64,000 bases of DNA from Thermoanaerobaculia bacterium (lineage in GTDB: Bacteria; Acidobacteriota; Thermoanaerobaculia; Multivoradales; Multivoraceae), in contig JAJEBV010000015.1 in the NCBI GenBank assembly GCA_022822365.1, positions 1 to 64,000 of the forward strand, in the 5' to 3' direction. The translations under genes and the position numbers were made by a program. Below, piece by piece: positions 33,334-45,347 of this stretch (positions are counted from its first letter, which is position 1; each line of letters begins with the position of its first letter). The notes under the pieces were generated by a model. The model made no database searches, was not told the DNA's origin, and was given only the letters and a program-made list of their open reading frames with translations.

Positions 33334-34709
33334 TCGTCTGCGGGGAGCCGGCCCTTCTCTTCGAGTTCCTGACAGTCGACACAGTAGGGCGCCCACGGCA
33401 CCGCCTCCAGCCTGGCGCGGCCCAGCTCGTTGCTGCAGTGGACGCAGATGCCGAAGGTGCCGTCGTCCAGCCGGGCCGTCGCTTCGACGATCCGGTTCAG
33501 CAGGATGCCGTCGCTGTCCGAGAGCGAGAAGTTCAACTCCCGGCTGTAGGCATGATTCGCCCGGTCGACCAGGTCCTCCGCACCCTCGCCGGTCGACGCC
33601 TTGAGGCCGGCGGTGAGATCGCGGTTGTACCGGCCGAAGAGCTCACGCCGCTTCTCTTCGAGCCGTTCCCGCACCCAATCGAAGTCGACCGCCGCGTTCC
33701 TTCTCCGGGCGCCCGGGCCTCCACCGCCATTGGCGCGCTCCGGCCGAAGCAGCAGCGTCGGCGGCTTCCTCGGCTGCGGCTTCTTGCGCGCGGCCTTCTT
33801 CCGGGCTGGTTGTCCCTTCACCGGCTTCGCCGCGGATTCGACCTGGACTTTCTCCGGCGGCGCCGCCTCGCGCTCAGCTGCCTTCTCCGCGGCTGCCTTC
33901 TCCGCGGCCGCCTTCTCGGCGGCCTCTGCCTTCGCCACCAGTTTCTCCGCCGCCGCCGCGGCCCGAGCGGCATCCCTGGCAGCGGCCTTCGCCGCTTGAG
34001 CAGCCTTCGCGGCCTTCTCGGATGCAGCCGCCCTGGAGGCGGAGGTTCGGGCCAGCTTCCTGGCGGCAACGCCCTTGGCGGAGGCATCCTTCGCGGCCGC
34101 CTGCGCCGCGGACTTGCGATCAGCCAGGAGTTTGGCGGCCCTGGCCGCGGCACTGCCGGTCGTGGCCGCCAGCCGGCCGGACTGGGCGGCGGCCTTCTTA
34201 CTGGCAGCCGCTTCTTCCCGGCCCCTGGCCAGGGCTTCGGCGGCCGCTACCGCCTCGCGATCAGCCTTGGCGGCCTCGCGCTTCCGGAGCGCGGCCTCGC
34301 GCGATGCCTGCTTCGCCGCGGCGGCGAGTGCAGGAGCGGCTTCAGCCGCCTTGGCCGCCGCTGCCCGTTCAGCAACCGCCGTCCGCTCGGCCTTCTTCGC
34401 TGCCGCACGCCGCGCCGACGCCTCCTTCTCGGCGGCGGCGGCGGCCTCCTTCCTGGTCGCGGCGGTCTTTCCGGCCCTGGCCGCGGCCGCGGCACCGGCT
34501 TTCTCTTCCCGGGCCGCCTTCTGTGCCGCTACCTTCTTCTCCGACGCTGCCTTCGCAGCCCGATCCGCCGTCGCGGCCTTGCGGTCCGCTGCGGCCTTGG
34601 CCTTCCTGGCCTCGGACCGGGCCGCGGCGAGCTCTCGCGCCGCGGCGGCTGCCGCTTCCTTGATGTCGTTCGATCCGTCGGTTCGAGAAGCCTCGTCCGC
34701 GTTTGCCAC
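33330..34709 (-). CDS. DksA/TraR-type zinc-finger protein with long Ala/Lys-rich N-terminal region
   Basis: In this 459-residue protein, residues about 15-300 are almost only Ala, Lys, Arg and Glu, like TolA or histone-H1 tails. They are predicted to form a long helix or coiled coil, possibly DNA-binding. The last about 115 residues form a DksA/TraR domain: a coiled-coil start (WVRERLEEKRRELFGRY), LSDSDG, then C422-x2-C425 and C443-x2-C446. DksA binds RNA polymerase and works with ppGpp. The GTG at 34709 has GGAGG 6 nt upstream, so the GTG at 34724 is less likely. It sits between rlmH and holA. Confidence 0.85.
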   Translation of the reverse strand: MANADEASRTDGSNDIKEAAAAAARELAAARSEARKAKAAADRKAATADRAAKAASEKKVAAQKAAREEKAGAAAAARAGKTAATRKEAAAAAEKEASARRAAAKKAERTAVAERAAAAKAAEAAPALAAAAKQASREAALRKREAAKADREAVAAAEALARGREEAAASKKAAAQSGRLAATTGSAAARAAKLLADRKSAAQAAAKDASAKGVAARKLARTSASRAAASEKAAKAAQAAKAAARDAARAAAAAEKLVAKAEAAEKAAAEKAAAEKAAEREAAPPEKVQVESAAKPVKGQPARKKAARKKPQPRKPPTLLLRPERANGGGGPGARRRNAAVDFDWVRERLEEKRRELFGRYNRDLTAGLKASTGEGAEDLVDRANHAYSRELNFSLSDSDGILLNRIVEATARLDDGTFGICVHCSNELGRARLEAVPWAPYCVDCQELEEKGRLPADE

Positions 34710-34729
34710 CTGAATCCTCCGCACGCGGC

Positions 34730-35203
34730 TCAGTAAAACGGGCGCCGATGATAGTTGATTCCCTCGAGGATGGTGAACGCTCTGTAAATCTGCTCATGGA
34801 GAGTCAGTCGGGCGAGTTCGTGAGCGAGCGTGAGCGGCCCCAGAGAGAGCCGGAAACGGCACGAATTCACGAGGTTGCGGTCGAGTCCCAGGTCCGAGCC
34901 CACGATCCACACGACGGGGCGCCGCCACTCCGAGCGCAGCCGACCCACCTCGGTCGCGAGGCCGGTCGAACTCAGCGGCCGCCCGCCCCGATCCAGAGCA
35001 ACCGTCCAGGCGTCGGCCGGCAGGGCGGAGCGGATCGCCTTCCCTTCGAGCCGCAGTCGAGTCCGGTCGTCGCCGCGGGCGGGGCGAACGACGAGTTCGC
35101 GCACCGGCGCGAACCGCTCGATCCTCTGCCGATAGTCGCCGCAGAGCGTCTCCCAGGGCTCCCGCCGGCGACCCACCCAGGCGACCACGATTTCGAACGC
35201 CAC
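34730..35203 (-). CDS. rlmH: 23S rRNA pseudouridine-1915 N3-methyltransferase RlmH
   Basis: SPOUT methyltransferase acting on 70S ribosomes at helix 69. The 157-residue protein has LDRGGRPLSSTGLA, the knot segment VVWIVGSDLGLDRNLV, and LTLAHELARLTLHEQIYRAF ending in YHRRPFY, the RlmH C-terminus. GTG at 35203 gives the family's normal length; a GTG at 35218 is also possible. It is the first gene of rlmH-dksA-like-holA-mutM and is divergent from the hydrolase gene (40-bp gap). Confidence 0.93.
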   Translation of the reverse strand: MAFEIVVAWVGRRREPWETLCGDYRQRIERFAPVRELVVRPARGDDRTRLRLEGKAIRSALPADAWTVALDRGGRPLSSTGLATEVGRLRSEWRRPVVWIVGSDLGLDRNLVNSCRFRLSLGPLTLAHELARLTLHEQIYRAFTILEGINYHRRPFY

Positions 35204-35243
35204 GGACCGATTATGCACAGCCCTCACTGTTATTCTCCGCCCC

Positions 35244-36257
35244 ATGGCGCGCTCCGCCAACCAGGAATCCCGGCGTTTGATCAGGCGGCGTCTGACGAAC
35301 GGACTCGTCATCGGCGGCATCGCGCTAGGGGCCCCGGCCCTGTTCAACGCGATCGTGGCCCGCAAGGCGGGTCGCCTGCCTCGACCCCGATGGGGTTCCA
35401 CCCGGCACATCGAGGTCGACGGCCGCCGCGTGGCCTTCGTCCACCTTGAGTCCCCCAGCCGCGGCGGCAAGCCGCCGATGGTCCTGCTCCACACGTTCGG
35501 CCCCGGGCACACCGGCCTGCTATGGCGCGAGACCGCCGAACGCCTGGCCCGAAGCCACGACTGCTTCGTGCCCGACTGGCTCGGCTGGGGCGACTCGGAA
35601 CGGACGAACCGGCGCTACACCGCCGAGCTCTACATCGACCTGCTCGGCCGGTTCCTTCAGGAGGTCGTCGGCGAACGCGCCGTGCTCGTCGCCCCCCACC
35701 GCGCCGCCGCCTACGCTGTCGAGGCCGCCCTGAACGTCCCGGACCGGGTCGCCGCCCTGGCCCTCGTCGGGCCTCAGGGCATCGGCGCCGAGGTCACCGA
35801 CGACCGCAGCGACCCGGTGATTCACGCGCTGCTCCGGGCGCCGGTGCTCGGCAGGTCGGCGCTCAACCTGGTGACCGGCGAGCGGGCGCTCGAGACCCAC
35901 CTGCGACGCGAGACCCTGTTCGGCGCCGAGGGCCTGGGAGAGTCCATGGTCGAGCAGCTCTACCGTGCGAGCCACCTTCCCGGCGCCAGCCACGCCCTGA
36001 TCGACTCGCTCTGCGGCCGCCTCGGCCACCGCCTGCAGGCCGGCTTCGGCGAGAAGGTCAACCAGCCGGCATGGCTGGCATGGGGCCGCCAGGCGACCAA
36101 CCCACCGCTCGAAAACGCCGACCTCTGGCTACAGGAAATGCCGAACGCCCATCTGGACGTTTTCGACGGCTGCCGCAACCTGCCCCACGTCGAACGACCG
36201 GCCAAGTTCGCGGCGGCGCTGACGGCGTTCATCGAGCGCCAGCGCTTCGCCGCCTGA
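35244..36257 (+). CDS. Alpha/beta-hydrolase-fold protein lacking the usual nucleophile
   Basis: The 337-residue protein has an N-terminal hydrophobic segment (LVIGGIALGAPALFNAIV). The alpha/beta-hydrolase core shows VLLHTFGPGHTGLLW (oxyanion region) and DWLGWGDSERT. At the nucleophile elbow, where GxSxG is expected, it reads APHRA (150-154), so the catalytic Ser is absent. The late His in LPHVERP is present. It may be an inactive fold or use another residue. The neighbour is ileS, 27 bp downstream on the same strand. Function unknown. Confidence 0.8.
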   Translation: MARSANQESRRLIRRRLTNGLVIGGIALGAPALFNAIVARKAGRLPRPRWGSTRHIEVDGRRVAFVHLESPSRGGKPPMVLLHTFGPGHTGLLWRETAERLARSHDCFVPDWLGWGDSERTNRRYTAELYIDLLGRFLQEVVGERAVLVAPHRAAAYAVEAALNVPDRVAALALVGPQGIGAEVTDDRSDPVIHALLRAPVLGRSALNLVTGERALETHLRRETLFGAEGLGESMVEQLYRASHLPGASHALIDSLCGRLGHRLQAGFGEKVNQPAWLAWGRQATNPPLENADLWLQEMPNAHLDVFDGCRNLPHVERPAKFAAALTAFIERQRFAA

Positions 36258-36284
36258 GCGGCCGCCGCGCCCAAGGCCTTCGCC

Positions 36285-39644
<3,360 letters not shown>

Positions 39645-39663
39645 AGAGGAGCAACAGGGCGAC

Positions 39664-41046
39664 ATGGCAGGGATCTTCAAGGCGTACGACGTGCGCGGCC
39701 TCTACCCGGGGCAGTTGAACGAGAAGCTGGCGCGGCGCATCGGCATGGCGTTCGAGCACCTGGTCACGCTCGAGGGCGACCAGGGCGCGGCCCTGCCCCG
39801 CACCGTCGTGGTCAGTCGCGACATGCGCGACCACAGCGTGCCGCTCTCCGCGGCGCTCTGTGCCGGGCTCACGTCGGCCGGTCTCGACGTGCTCGACATC
39901 GGCCTCGCCACCACCCCGATGAACTACTTCGCCACCGGCCACCTGGGCGCCGCGGGCGGCATTCAGGTCACGGCCAGCCACAACGCCGCCGAGTACAACG
40001 GGCTCAAGTTCAGTCTCGCCGGGGCCGTACCGGTGTCCGGGGACCACGGCATCCCGATCATCGAGCGGCACGCGCTGGGCGAAGAGCCGGCGCCGGCGGC
40101 AGCCCCTGGCCGGGTCGAGACGAGAAGCATCGAGACGGAGTACGCCGAGCACGTCCTCTCCTTCCTCGACCGCTCGTTCGAGGCGACCGAGGCTCCGAAG
40201 CTGCTGCTCGCCGCCGACGCCGCCAACGGTATGGGCACGATCTACCGGCCCCTGCTCGAGGCCTGCGGCGTGGAGTTGTTGCCGCTCTACTTCGAACTCG
40301 ACGGCACCTTCCCGAACCACGAGGCGAACCCGCTGCTGCCGGAGAACCTGCGGGACCTGAGCGATCTCGTCGTCGCGCGGAGGGCCGACCTGGGCGTCAG
40401 CTTCGACGGCGACGGCGACCGCGCGGCCTTCGTCGACGAGCGCGGTGAAGCGATCGGCTCTGATCTGGTCACCGCCCTGATCGCCGGCCAGATGCTCCAG
40501 CGCGAGTCCGGCGGCGCCGTGATCCACGACATCCGCTCCTCCCGGGCGGTTCCCGAGTACATCCGCGAGCATGGCGGCAATCCCCTTCCCGAACGGGTCG
40601 GCCACTCCTTCGTCAAGGCGACAATGCGCCGGACGGGAGCGATCTTCGGCGGCGAGCTCGCCGGCCACTACTACTTCCGCCAGAACTACTGCGCCGACAG
40701 CTCGATCCTCGCCGTGGTCGCGGTGCTCAACCTGCTCCGCCGCTCCGGCAAGCGATTCTCCGAGCTCACCGCGCCGTTGCGCCGCTACGCCAAGAGCAGC
40801 GAGATCAACTTCGAGGTCGAAGACAAGGACGGGACGATGGAAGCGCTTGTCGCGCGCTACGCCACGGAAGAGGGCGGCTCGCTGGACCGCCTCGACGGCA
40901 TCCGCATCGACTTCGACGACTGGTGGTTCAACGTCCGTCCCTCGAACACCGAACCGCTGCTGCGGCTCGTCCTGGAAGCCTCGACGAAGGAACAACTCGC
41001 CGCCCGCCAAGCCGAACTGACGGCGCAACTAGGCGAACCGATCTAG
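39664..41046 (+). CDS. manB: Phosphomannomutase/phosphoglucomutase
   Basis: Interconverts hexose-6- and hexose-1-phosphates. The 460-residue alpha-D-phosphohexomutase begins with FKAYDVRG. The phosphorylated Ser105 lies in TASHNAAEYNG, the metal site is D248-GDGDR, GGELAGHYYF is the sugar-binding loop, and the C-terminal phosphate-binding segment is RPSNTEPLLRL. The ATG at 39664 has GAGAGGAG upstream. It would supply GDP-mannose or UDP-glucose precursors for surface glycans. It ends before a partial repeat. Confidence 0.94.
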   Translation: MAGIFKAYDVRGLYPGQLNEKLARRIGMAFEHLVTLEGDQGAALPRTVVVSRDMRDHSVPLSAALCAGLTSAGLDVLDIGLATTPMNYFATGHLGAAGGIQVTASHNAAEYNGLKFSLAGAVPVSGDHGIPIIERHALGEEPAPAAAPGRVETRSIETEYAEHVLSFLDRSFEATEAPKLLLAADAANGMGTIYRPLLEACGVELLPLYFELDGTFPNHEANPLLPENLRDLSDLVVARRADLGVSFDGDGDRAAFVDERGEAIGSDLVTALIAGQMLQRESGGAVIHDIRSSRAVPEYIREHGGNPLPERVGHSFVKATMRRTGAIFGGELAGHYYFRQNYCADSSILAVVAVLNLLRRSGKRFSELTAPLRRYAKSSEINFEVEDKDGTMEALVARYATEEGGSLDRLDGIRIDFDDWWFNVRPSNTEPLLRLVLEASTKEQLAARQAELTAQLGEPI

Positions 41047-41053
41047 CCTCACA

Positions 41054-41095
41054 CTGGGTGCACGTGTCGGTGCGCCGGCCTTCTGGCCGGCATCC
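41054..41095 (+). repeat. Modular palindromic repeat, partial copy E
   Basis: It starts with the family's CTGGGTGCACG end, lacks hairpins 1 and 2, and has a variant hairpin GCCGGCC-TTCT-GGCCGGC at 41074-41091. That hairpin combines the stem of hairpin 3a with the loop of hairpin 1. It sits between the convergent phosphohexomutase and zinc-peptidase genes. Confidence 0.65.
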
Positions 41096-41110
41096 GGAAG
41101 TTCGGGCTCT

Positions 41111-41806
41111 TTAGTCGCGCCCGCCGAGCAGCCCAGCCCGCATCAGGAAGTACGCAAGCGTCAACAGCGAGGAGACCGCCGCGGCGACGTAGGTCAAAGC
41201 AGCCGCGTTGAGCACCCGGTCCATCCCCACACGCTCCGTCTGCAGGATCAGCCCCTGCTCCACCGCGAGCCGCTTGGCACGGGCGGTGGCGTCGAACTCC
41301 ACCGGCAAGGTGACGAGCTGGAAGAGGACCACCGCCGAGAACAGGACCGCGCCGAACAGCACCATCCCCGTTGCACCCATGATCAGCCCCAGGAACATCG
41401 CGATGTAGCCCACGTTGCTGCCGATGCCTGCCATGGGCACCAGGGTCGATCGAAGCCACAGCGGCGCGTAGTTCTTCGCATGCTGGATCGCGTGTCCGGC
41501 CTCGTGGCAGGCGATGCCGATCGCGGCCACCGAGTTCGAGCCGTAGACCTGCTCGGACAGGGCGAGCTTCTTCGTCACGGGGTTGTAGTGATCGGACAGC
41601 CGGCCCCGGGTGGCGACCACCTGGACATCTGTGATGCCGGCGTAGGTCAACAGGCGCTGCGCAGCCTGGGCGCCGGTCATACCCGTGACGGAACGCACCT
41701 TGGAGTACTTCTTGAACGCCCTCTTGACGCGGAAGCTGGCCCACCCCGACAGCAACAGGCCGGGAACCATGACCATGAGGATGTAGTCGAAGTCGAAGAA
41801 GAACAT
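41111..41806 (-). CDS. YugP-type membrane zinc metallopeptidase
   Basis: The 231-residue protein has HEAGH (residues 101-105, the HExxH zinc motif) in ACHEAGHAIQHA, an N-terminal membrane segment (YILMVMVPGLLLSGW) and about three more in the second half (GYIAMFLGLIMGATGMVLFG and following). VEFDATARAKRL is a conserved later segment that may give the third ligand. AAGGAG precedes the ATG at 41806 by 8 nt. Members are poorly characterised membrane peptidases. Confidence 0.9.
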   Translation of the reverse strand: MFFFDFDYILMVMVPGLLLSGWASFRVKRAFKKYSKVRSVTGMTGAQAAQRLLTYAGITDVQVVATRGRLSDHYNPVTKKLALSEQVYGSNSVAAIGIACHEAGHAIQHAKNYAPLWLRSTLVPMAGIGSNVGYIAMFLGLIMGATGMVLFGAVLFSAVVLFQLVTLPVEFDATARAKRLAVEQGLILQTERVGMDRVLNAAALTYVAAAVSSLLTLAYFLMRAGLLGGRD

Positions 41807-41932
41807 TGGACAAACTCCTTGGTGAGCCCCCGCCTTGAGCTACGGAACGCCACCAGCGGTGTTTCAAGGGGCGCGCGACGCGACGAGGCGCCGCTTCCGG
41901 CTGTGCGAGGGGCAATCCGCGCCGCAGCGGAG

Positions 41933-41938
41933 TATATT
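41933..41938 (+). promoter_or_regulatory. Possible -10 element (TATATT)
   Basis: TATATT stands out in a GC-rich 162-bp gap, 30 nt before the start of the small hydrolase gene. No good -35 partner was seen at the right spacing. Confidence 0.3.
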
Positions 41939-41968
41939 CCGCGCTCGCCCTCCCAAGACCGCCGGACG

Positions 41969-42604
41969 ATGCCCCGAATCACTCCTCTCGACCTGCAGGG
42001 CCCCGCCGGAGCGCTCCAGGCCGAACTGCTCGAGCCGCGTGCGACGCCGTCCTTCGTCGCGACGGTGGCGCATCCCCATCCGCTCTACGGCGGAGACATG
42101 GACAACCACGTCGTCACGACCGCCGCCGACGCCGTGGTCGAACTCGGCGGCGCGGCTCTCCGCTTCAACTTCCGGGGCACCGGCGGCAGCGAGGGACGCC
42201 ACGACGCCGGCCGCGGCGAAGTCGACGACCTGGCCGCCTGCGAGCAGGAACTCCGCAGCCGCTTCCCGCGGCTGCCACGCATCGGCATCGGCTATTCCTT
42301 CGGCGCCGTCGTCACGATGGCGCGGCTGCCGCAGGCGGCGCAGGACCCGCCCGGCGGGCTCCTGCTCATTGCGCCGCCGCTCACGCACTACGACTTCGAG
42401 GCCGCGACCAGCGCCTCGGTGCCCGTCGCCGTGGTCTACGGCCAGCTCGATACCTTCACGACGGACGCGATGATCCGCCGGCTACCGAAGCGCTGGCCCT
42501 CGCTGGGCGAGTGCCTGGAGGTCTCCGGCGCCGGCCACGACCTGTCCTCGCCGGAGCTGGGCGCGACGATCCGCCAGGCGCTGCAGAGCCTGCTTCCCGG
42601 CTAG
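41969..42604 (+). CDS. Small alpha/beta hydrolase
   Basis: The 211-residue protein of the dienelactone-hydrolase-like/YfhR type has HPHPLYGGDMDNHVV near the N-terminus and FRGTGGSEG. The nucleophile Ser110 lies in GYSFGA, an Asp in VYGQLDTFT, and the terminal His in GAGHDLSSP, so the triad is complete. Such proteins are widespread and mostly of unknown substrate. Its stop overlaps the stop of the convergent thymidine kinase gene (42601-42604). Confidence 0.87.
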   Translation: MPRITPLDLQGPAGALQAELLEPRATPSFVATVAHPHPLYGGDMDNHVVTTAADAVVELGGAALRFNFRGTGGSEGRHDAGRGEVDDLAACEQELRSRFPRLPRIGIGYSFGAVVTMARLPQAAQDPPGGLLLIAPPLTHYDFEAATSASVPVAVVYGQLDTFTTDAMIRRLPKRWPSLGECLEVSGAGHDLSSPELGATIRQALQSLLPG

Positions 42605-43191
42605 CTGGCGCGAGCTTCGTCGGCTTCGCTAGACGAATAGCAACGCCGGCAGCGGGCCTCGTAGGTCTCCACGTCCCCGACCAGGACCTGCTGGTCACCG
42701 CCAGCAATCCGCAGCGAGTACTGGGCGGCGGCCCCGCAGCGCACGCACACCGCGTGCATCTTGTCGACGTACTCGGCAATAGCCATCAGCTCGGGAATCG
42801 GCCCGAACGGTCGCCGCCGGAAGTCCAGGTCGAGTCCGGCCACAATGACCCGCACGCCCAGGTCGGCCAGTTCCGTCGCCAGCCCGACCAGGCCAGCGTC
42901 GAAGAACTGCGCTTCGTCGATGCCGACGACCTCCACGCCCAGCGTCAGCTTCTCGCGCATCTCGTCGCTCGAAGCCACCGTCTCCGCGGACAGGCTCCGA
43001 TTGTCCCGGGTGGTCAGCACGTCGACCTCGCCATCCCGGGTGTCCGTCACGATCCGGAACACCTGAACGCGCTGGCGGGCGATCAGGGCGCGCCGGAGCC
43101 GGCGCAGCAACTCCTCGCTCTTCCCCGAGAACATGCCGCCGGTAATCACCTCGATGCAGCCGCCGTCGCCGGCGCCCTGTTCCCGGATCAT
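42601..43191 (-). CDS. tdk: Thymidine kinase (type II)
   Basis: Salvage enzyme that phosphorylates thymidine with ATP. The 196-residue protein has the P-loop GGMFSGKS at 18-25, the Walker B/lid segment GIDEAQFF with catalytic Glu, and a zinc-binding pair of CxxC motifs (CVRC and CRRC). The length and motifs match bacterial type II kinases. Its stop overlaps the convergent hydrolase gene. Confidence 0.95.
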   Translation of the reverse strand: MIREQGAGDGGCIEVITGGMFSGKSEELLRRLRRALIARQRVQVFRIVTDTRDGEVDVLTTRDNRSLSAETVASSDEMREKLTLGVEVVGIDEAQFFDAGLVGLATELADLGVRVIVAGLDLDFRRRPFGPIPELMAIAEYVDKMHAVCVRCGAAAQYSLRIAGGDQQVLVGDVETYEARCRRCYSSSEADEARAS

Positions 43192-43363
43192 GCCTGTGGC
43201 CCCGCGGCATGCCGAACCTGGTCGTGACTACCTCCGGCGGGCCGCGTCGAACCGTCCGAAGTCCTTGTCAACACGGTTCGATGATACCCTCGGGCACCAG
43301 AGTTGCTGCCGCGATGCTGCCGCGCGCGCGCCTCTGTCACGGGTCCATGGAGGCCCTCAGACG

Positions 43364-43753
43364 ATGCCAGAGATCGACTTTCCGTCCCCACCCGCTCCCA
43401 CCCCGGCGCCTGCCCAGGTGCCGGAGACACTGCACGTGACCGCCAAGGCGGTGCGGATGATCAAGCTCACCCGCGAGGACGAGGGCCTGTCTTCCGACCA
43501 CGGCCTGCGGGTCGCGGTCCGCGGCGGCGGCTGCAGCGGTTTCGAGTACGCGCTCGACTTCGAGACGAACCAGCGCGAGACGGACGAGGTCTTCGAGTAC
43601 GAGGGCCTGCAGGTCTACGTCGATCCGATCAGCGCCCGCTACCTCAAGGGCACGACGATCGACTACCAGCTCGGCGTCGCCGGCACCGGGTTCAAGTTCT
43701 CGAACCCCAAGGCCGTCGGCACCTGCGGCTGCGGCTCCTCGTTCGCCGTGTAG
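43364..43753 (+). CDS. A-type iron-sulfur carrier protein (IscA/ErpA family)
   Basis: The 129-residue protein has the three family cysteines: C57 in RGGGCSGFEY and C121/C123 in GTCGCGSSF. A Pro-rich N-terminal extension of about 20 residues precedes the domain (TLHVTAKAV). It delivers Fe-S clusters to apo-enzymes; local candidates are the Rieske protein and molybdoenzymes, but no operon link exists. GGAGG lies 10 nt before the ATG at 43364. A full repeat copy follows. Confidence 0.93.
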   Translation: MPEIDFPSPPAPTPAPAQVPETLHVTAKAVRMIKLTREDEGLSSDHGLRVAVRGGGCSGFEYALDFETNQRETDEVFEYEGLQVYVDPISARYLKGTTIDYQLGVAGTGFKFSNPKAVGTCGCGSSFAV

Positions 43754-43785
43754 CGGCGGTGCGGCGCCGCGCCGACTGCGTCGCT

Positions 43786-43859
43786 CTGGGTGCGCGGGTC
43801 TTCTGACCCGCTGCCGCCGGAGGCGGCCAGACAAACGCGCCGGCCGCCAGGCCGGCTCC
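43786..43859 (+). repeat. Modular palindromic repeat, copy F (hairpins 1 + 2 + 3a)
   Basis: Full-length copy in the same order as copy D. Hairpin 2 has a changed loop (GCCGCC-GGA-GGCGGC) and hairpin 3a an extra base in its loop. It lies between the convergent Fe-S carrier and MoaD-MoaE genes. Confidence 0.87.
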
Positions 43860-43882
43860 GCTCTGAGAAGGTCGGTAAACCT

Positions 43883-44572
43883 CTACTCCAGCGGTTCCTC
43901 CTCCCGCCAGGCCGACTTGCCGTCGGCATAGTGCTCTCGCTTCCAGATGGGGACCTCCGCCTTGAGGCGCTCCAGGGCAACCCTGTTCGTCTCGTAAGCC
44001 TGCCGCCGGTGGGCGGAGGCCGTCGCGATGACGACGCTGGCGTCGCCGACTTCGAGCGTGCCCAAGCCGTGGACGATCTCGACGCTCGTTCCGGGTTCTG
44101 CGGATTCGAGTTCGTTCACGATCCGTTCGAGACGCCGCTCCGCCATCGCCGGATACGCGGAGTAGGTGATCCGCTCGACCGGGCGGCCGCCGAAGGAGTT
44201 GCGGACGTTGCCGACGAAGACGACGACGGCTCCCTTGCCGGCGTCCTCGACGCGGGCGCGGACCGCGGACACCGTGTCGGTATCGACGGCGCCGTCGCGG
44301 AGACGTGCGGCGCCGGCGCTGCATGAGCCGCCCGATACCGGGGGCAGGAGGGCCACCTCGGCCCCGTCGTGAAGGGGCTCGGTACGGTCCGCGGCCACCT
44401 CGCCGTCCACGGCTACCGCGAGGCGCGGCCACAGCGGCTCGATAGCCGGGTACGCCGCCGTCAGGCGCTCGACCAGGTCGGCGACCGTGGCGCCGTCCGG
44501 GAGGTCGTGTTCCGTCTCGGCGCTGCCTACAGCGTCCAGCGCGGTCGCGAAGCTCAGCACCCGTACGATCAA
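43883..44572 (-). CDS. MoaD-MoaE fusion, molybdopterin synthase
   Basis: In this 229-residue protein, residues 1-82 form a MoaD-like ubiquitin fold ending in the functional Gly81-Gly82 (PPVSGG). Residues from about 95 form MoaE, with ASAHRRQAYETNR and the catalytic Lys region PIWKREHYADG. Molybdopterin synthase uses the thiocarboxylated MoaD C-terminus to add sulfur to precursor Z. Here the GG is internal, so cleavage after it would be needed, as proposed for mycobacterial MoaX. A MoeB/MoeZ-like activator lies at 54301. Confidence 0.92.
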   Translation of the reverse strand: MIVRVLSFATALDAVGSAETEHDLPDGATVADLVERLTAAYPAIEPLWPRLAVAVDGEVAADRTEPLHDGAEVALLPPVSGGSCSAGAARLRDGAVDTDTVSAVRARVEDAGKGAVVVFVGNVRNSFGGRPVERITYSAYPAMAERRLERIVNELESAEPGTSVEIVHGLGTLEVGDASVVIATASAHRRQAYETNRVALERLKAEVPIWKREHYADGKSAWREEEPLE

Positions 44573-44642
44573 GACGGGGAAGGCTAACAGTCGCCCGCGC
44601 TGCGGATAGTCTCCCCGCCTACTCGGAAACGACGGCTACCCG

Positions 44643-45347
44643 ATGCGCCTTCTGCTCTTCGACATCGACGGCACCCTGGTTCGATGCGGCCCTCAGATCG
44701 GGCCCATCTTCATGGGCGCGCTCAAGCGCACCTTCGGCCGCACGGGCAACGTCAGGGCCTACGACTTCGGCGGACGAACGGACACGGAAGCCGTCATCGA
44801 CCTGATGACCGACGCGGGCCTGCCGCGGGGCGAGGTCGAAGGCCGCCTGGGCGAAGTGCGCTCCCACTACAGCGACCTGCTCGAGCGTCTGGACCCCGAG
44901 CAGATGCGCCTCCTGCCTGGAGTCACCGAACTGCTTGAGGAACTCGCAAACCACAACGAGACCTGCGTCGCACTGCTCACCGGCAATTGGGAGATCGGCG
45001 CCCGGGCCAAGCTCGAACCGTTCGGCCTCAACCGCTTCTTCGACTTCGGCGCCTTCGGCGAGGACGGCGTCCGGCGCAACGAGCTCGTGCCGGTGGCCGT
45101 CGACCGGGCCACGGCGCACCTCGGCGCGCCTCCGGAGCTGAGCGATGTCGTGATCATCGGCGACACGGTGCGCGACATCGCCTGCGGCGACGCCCACGGC
45201 GTGCCGGTGCTGGCCGTGGCGACGGGCTTCACGCCGGAACCACGACTCGAACAGGCGGGCGCCCGCTGGGTCGTGCCCGACCTGCGACACGCATCGGTAC
45301 GGGAGATCCTCCTCGACGGCCACGGCGCCTCGCGCCGAACGCCATGA
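44643..45347 (+). CDS. HAD-family phosphatase (phosphoglycolate phosphatase-like)
   Basis: The 234-residue protein has the HAD motif I FDIDGTLV (Asp7, Asp9), motif II LLTGN and motif IV IIGDTVRDIACG, with an alpha-helical cap of the C1 type between. Its stop overlaps the ygfZ start (ATGA), so the two are translationally coupled. The substrate is not predictable. Confidence 0.88.
   Translation: MRLLLFDIDGTLVRCGPQIGPIFMGALKRTFGRTGNVRAYDFGGRTDTEAVIDLMTDAGLPRGEVEGRLGEVRSHYSDLLERLDPEQMRLLPGVTELLEELANHNETCVALLTGNWEIGARAKLEPFGLNRFFDFGAFGEDGVRRNELVPVAVDRATAHLGAPPELSDVVIIGDTVRDIACGDAHGVPVLAVATGFTPEPRLEQAGARWVVPDLRHASVREILLDGHGASRRTP

Noticed and set aside
33438..34736. Leu/Arg/Gly-rich plus-strand frame opposite the Ala/Lys-rich DksA-like gene
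   Set aside because: It is the complement of a low-complexity coding region. The minus strand has a Shine-Dalgarno, a zinc finger and operon context.
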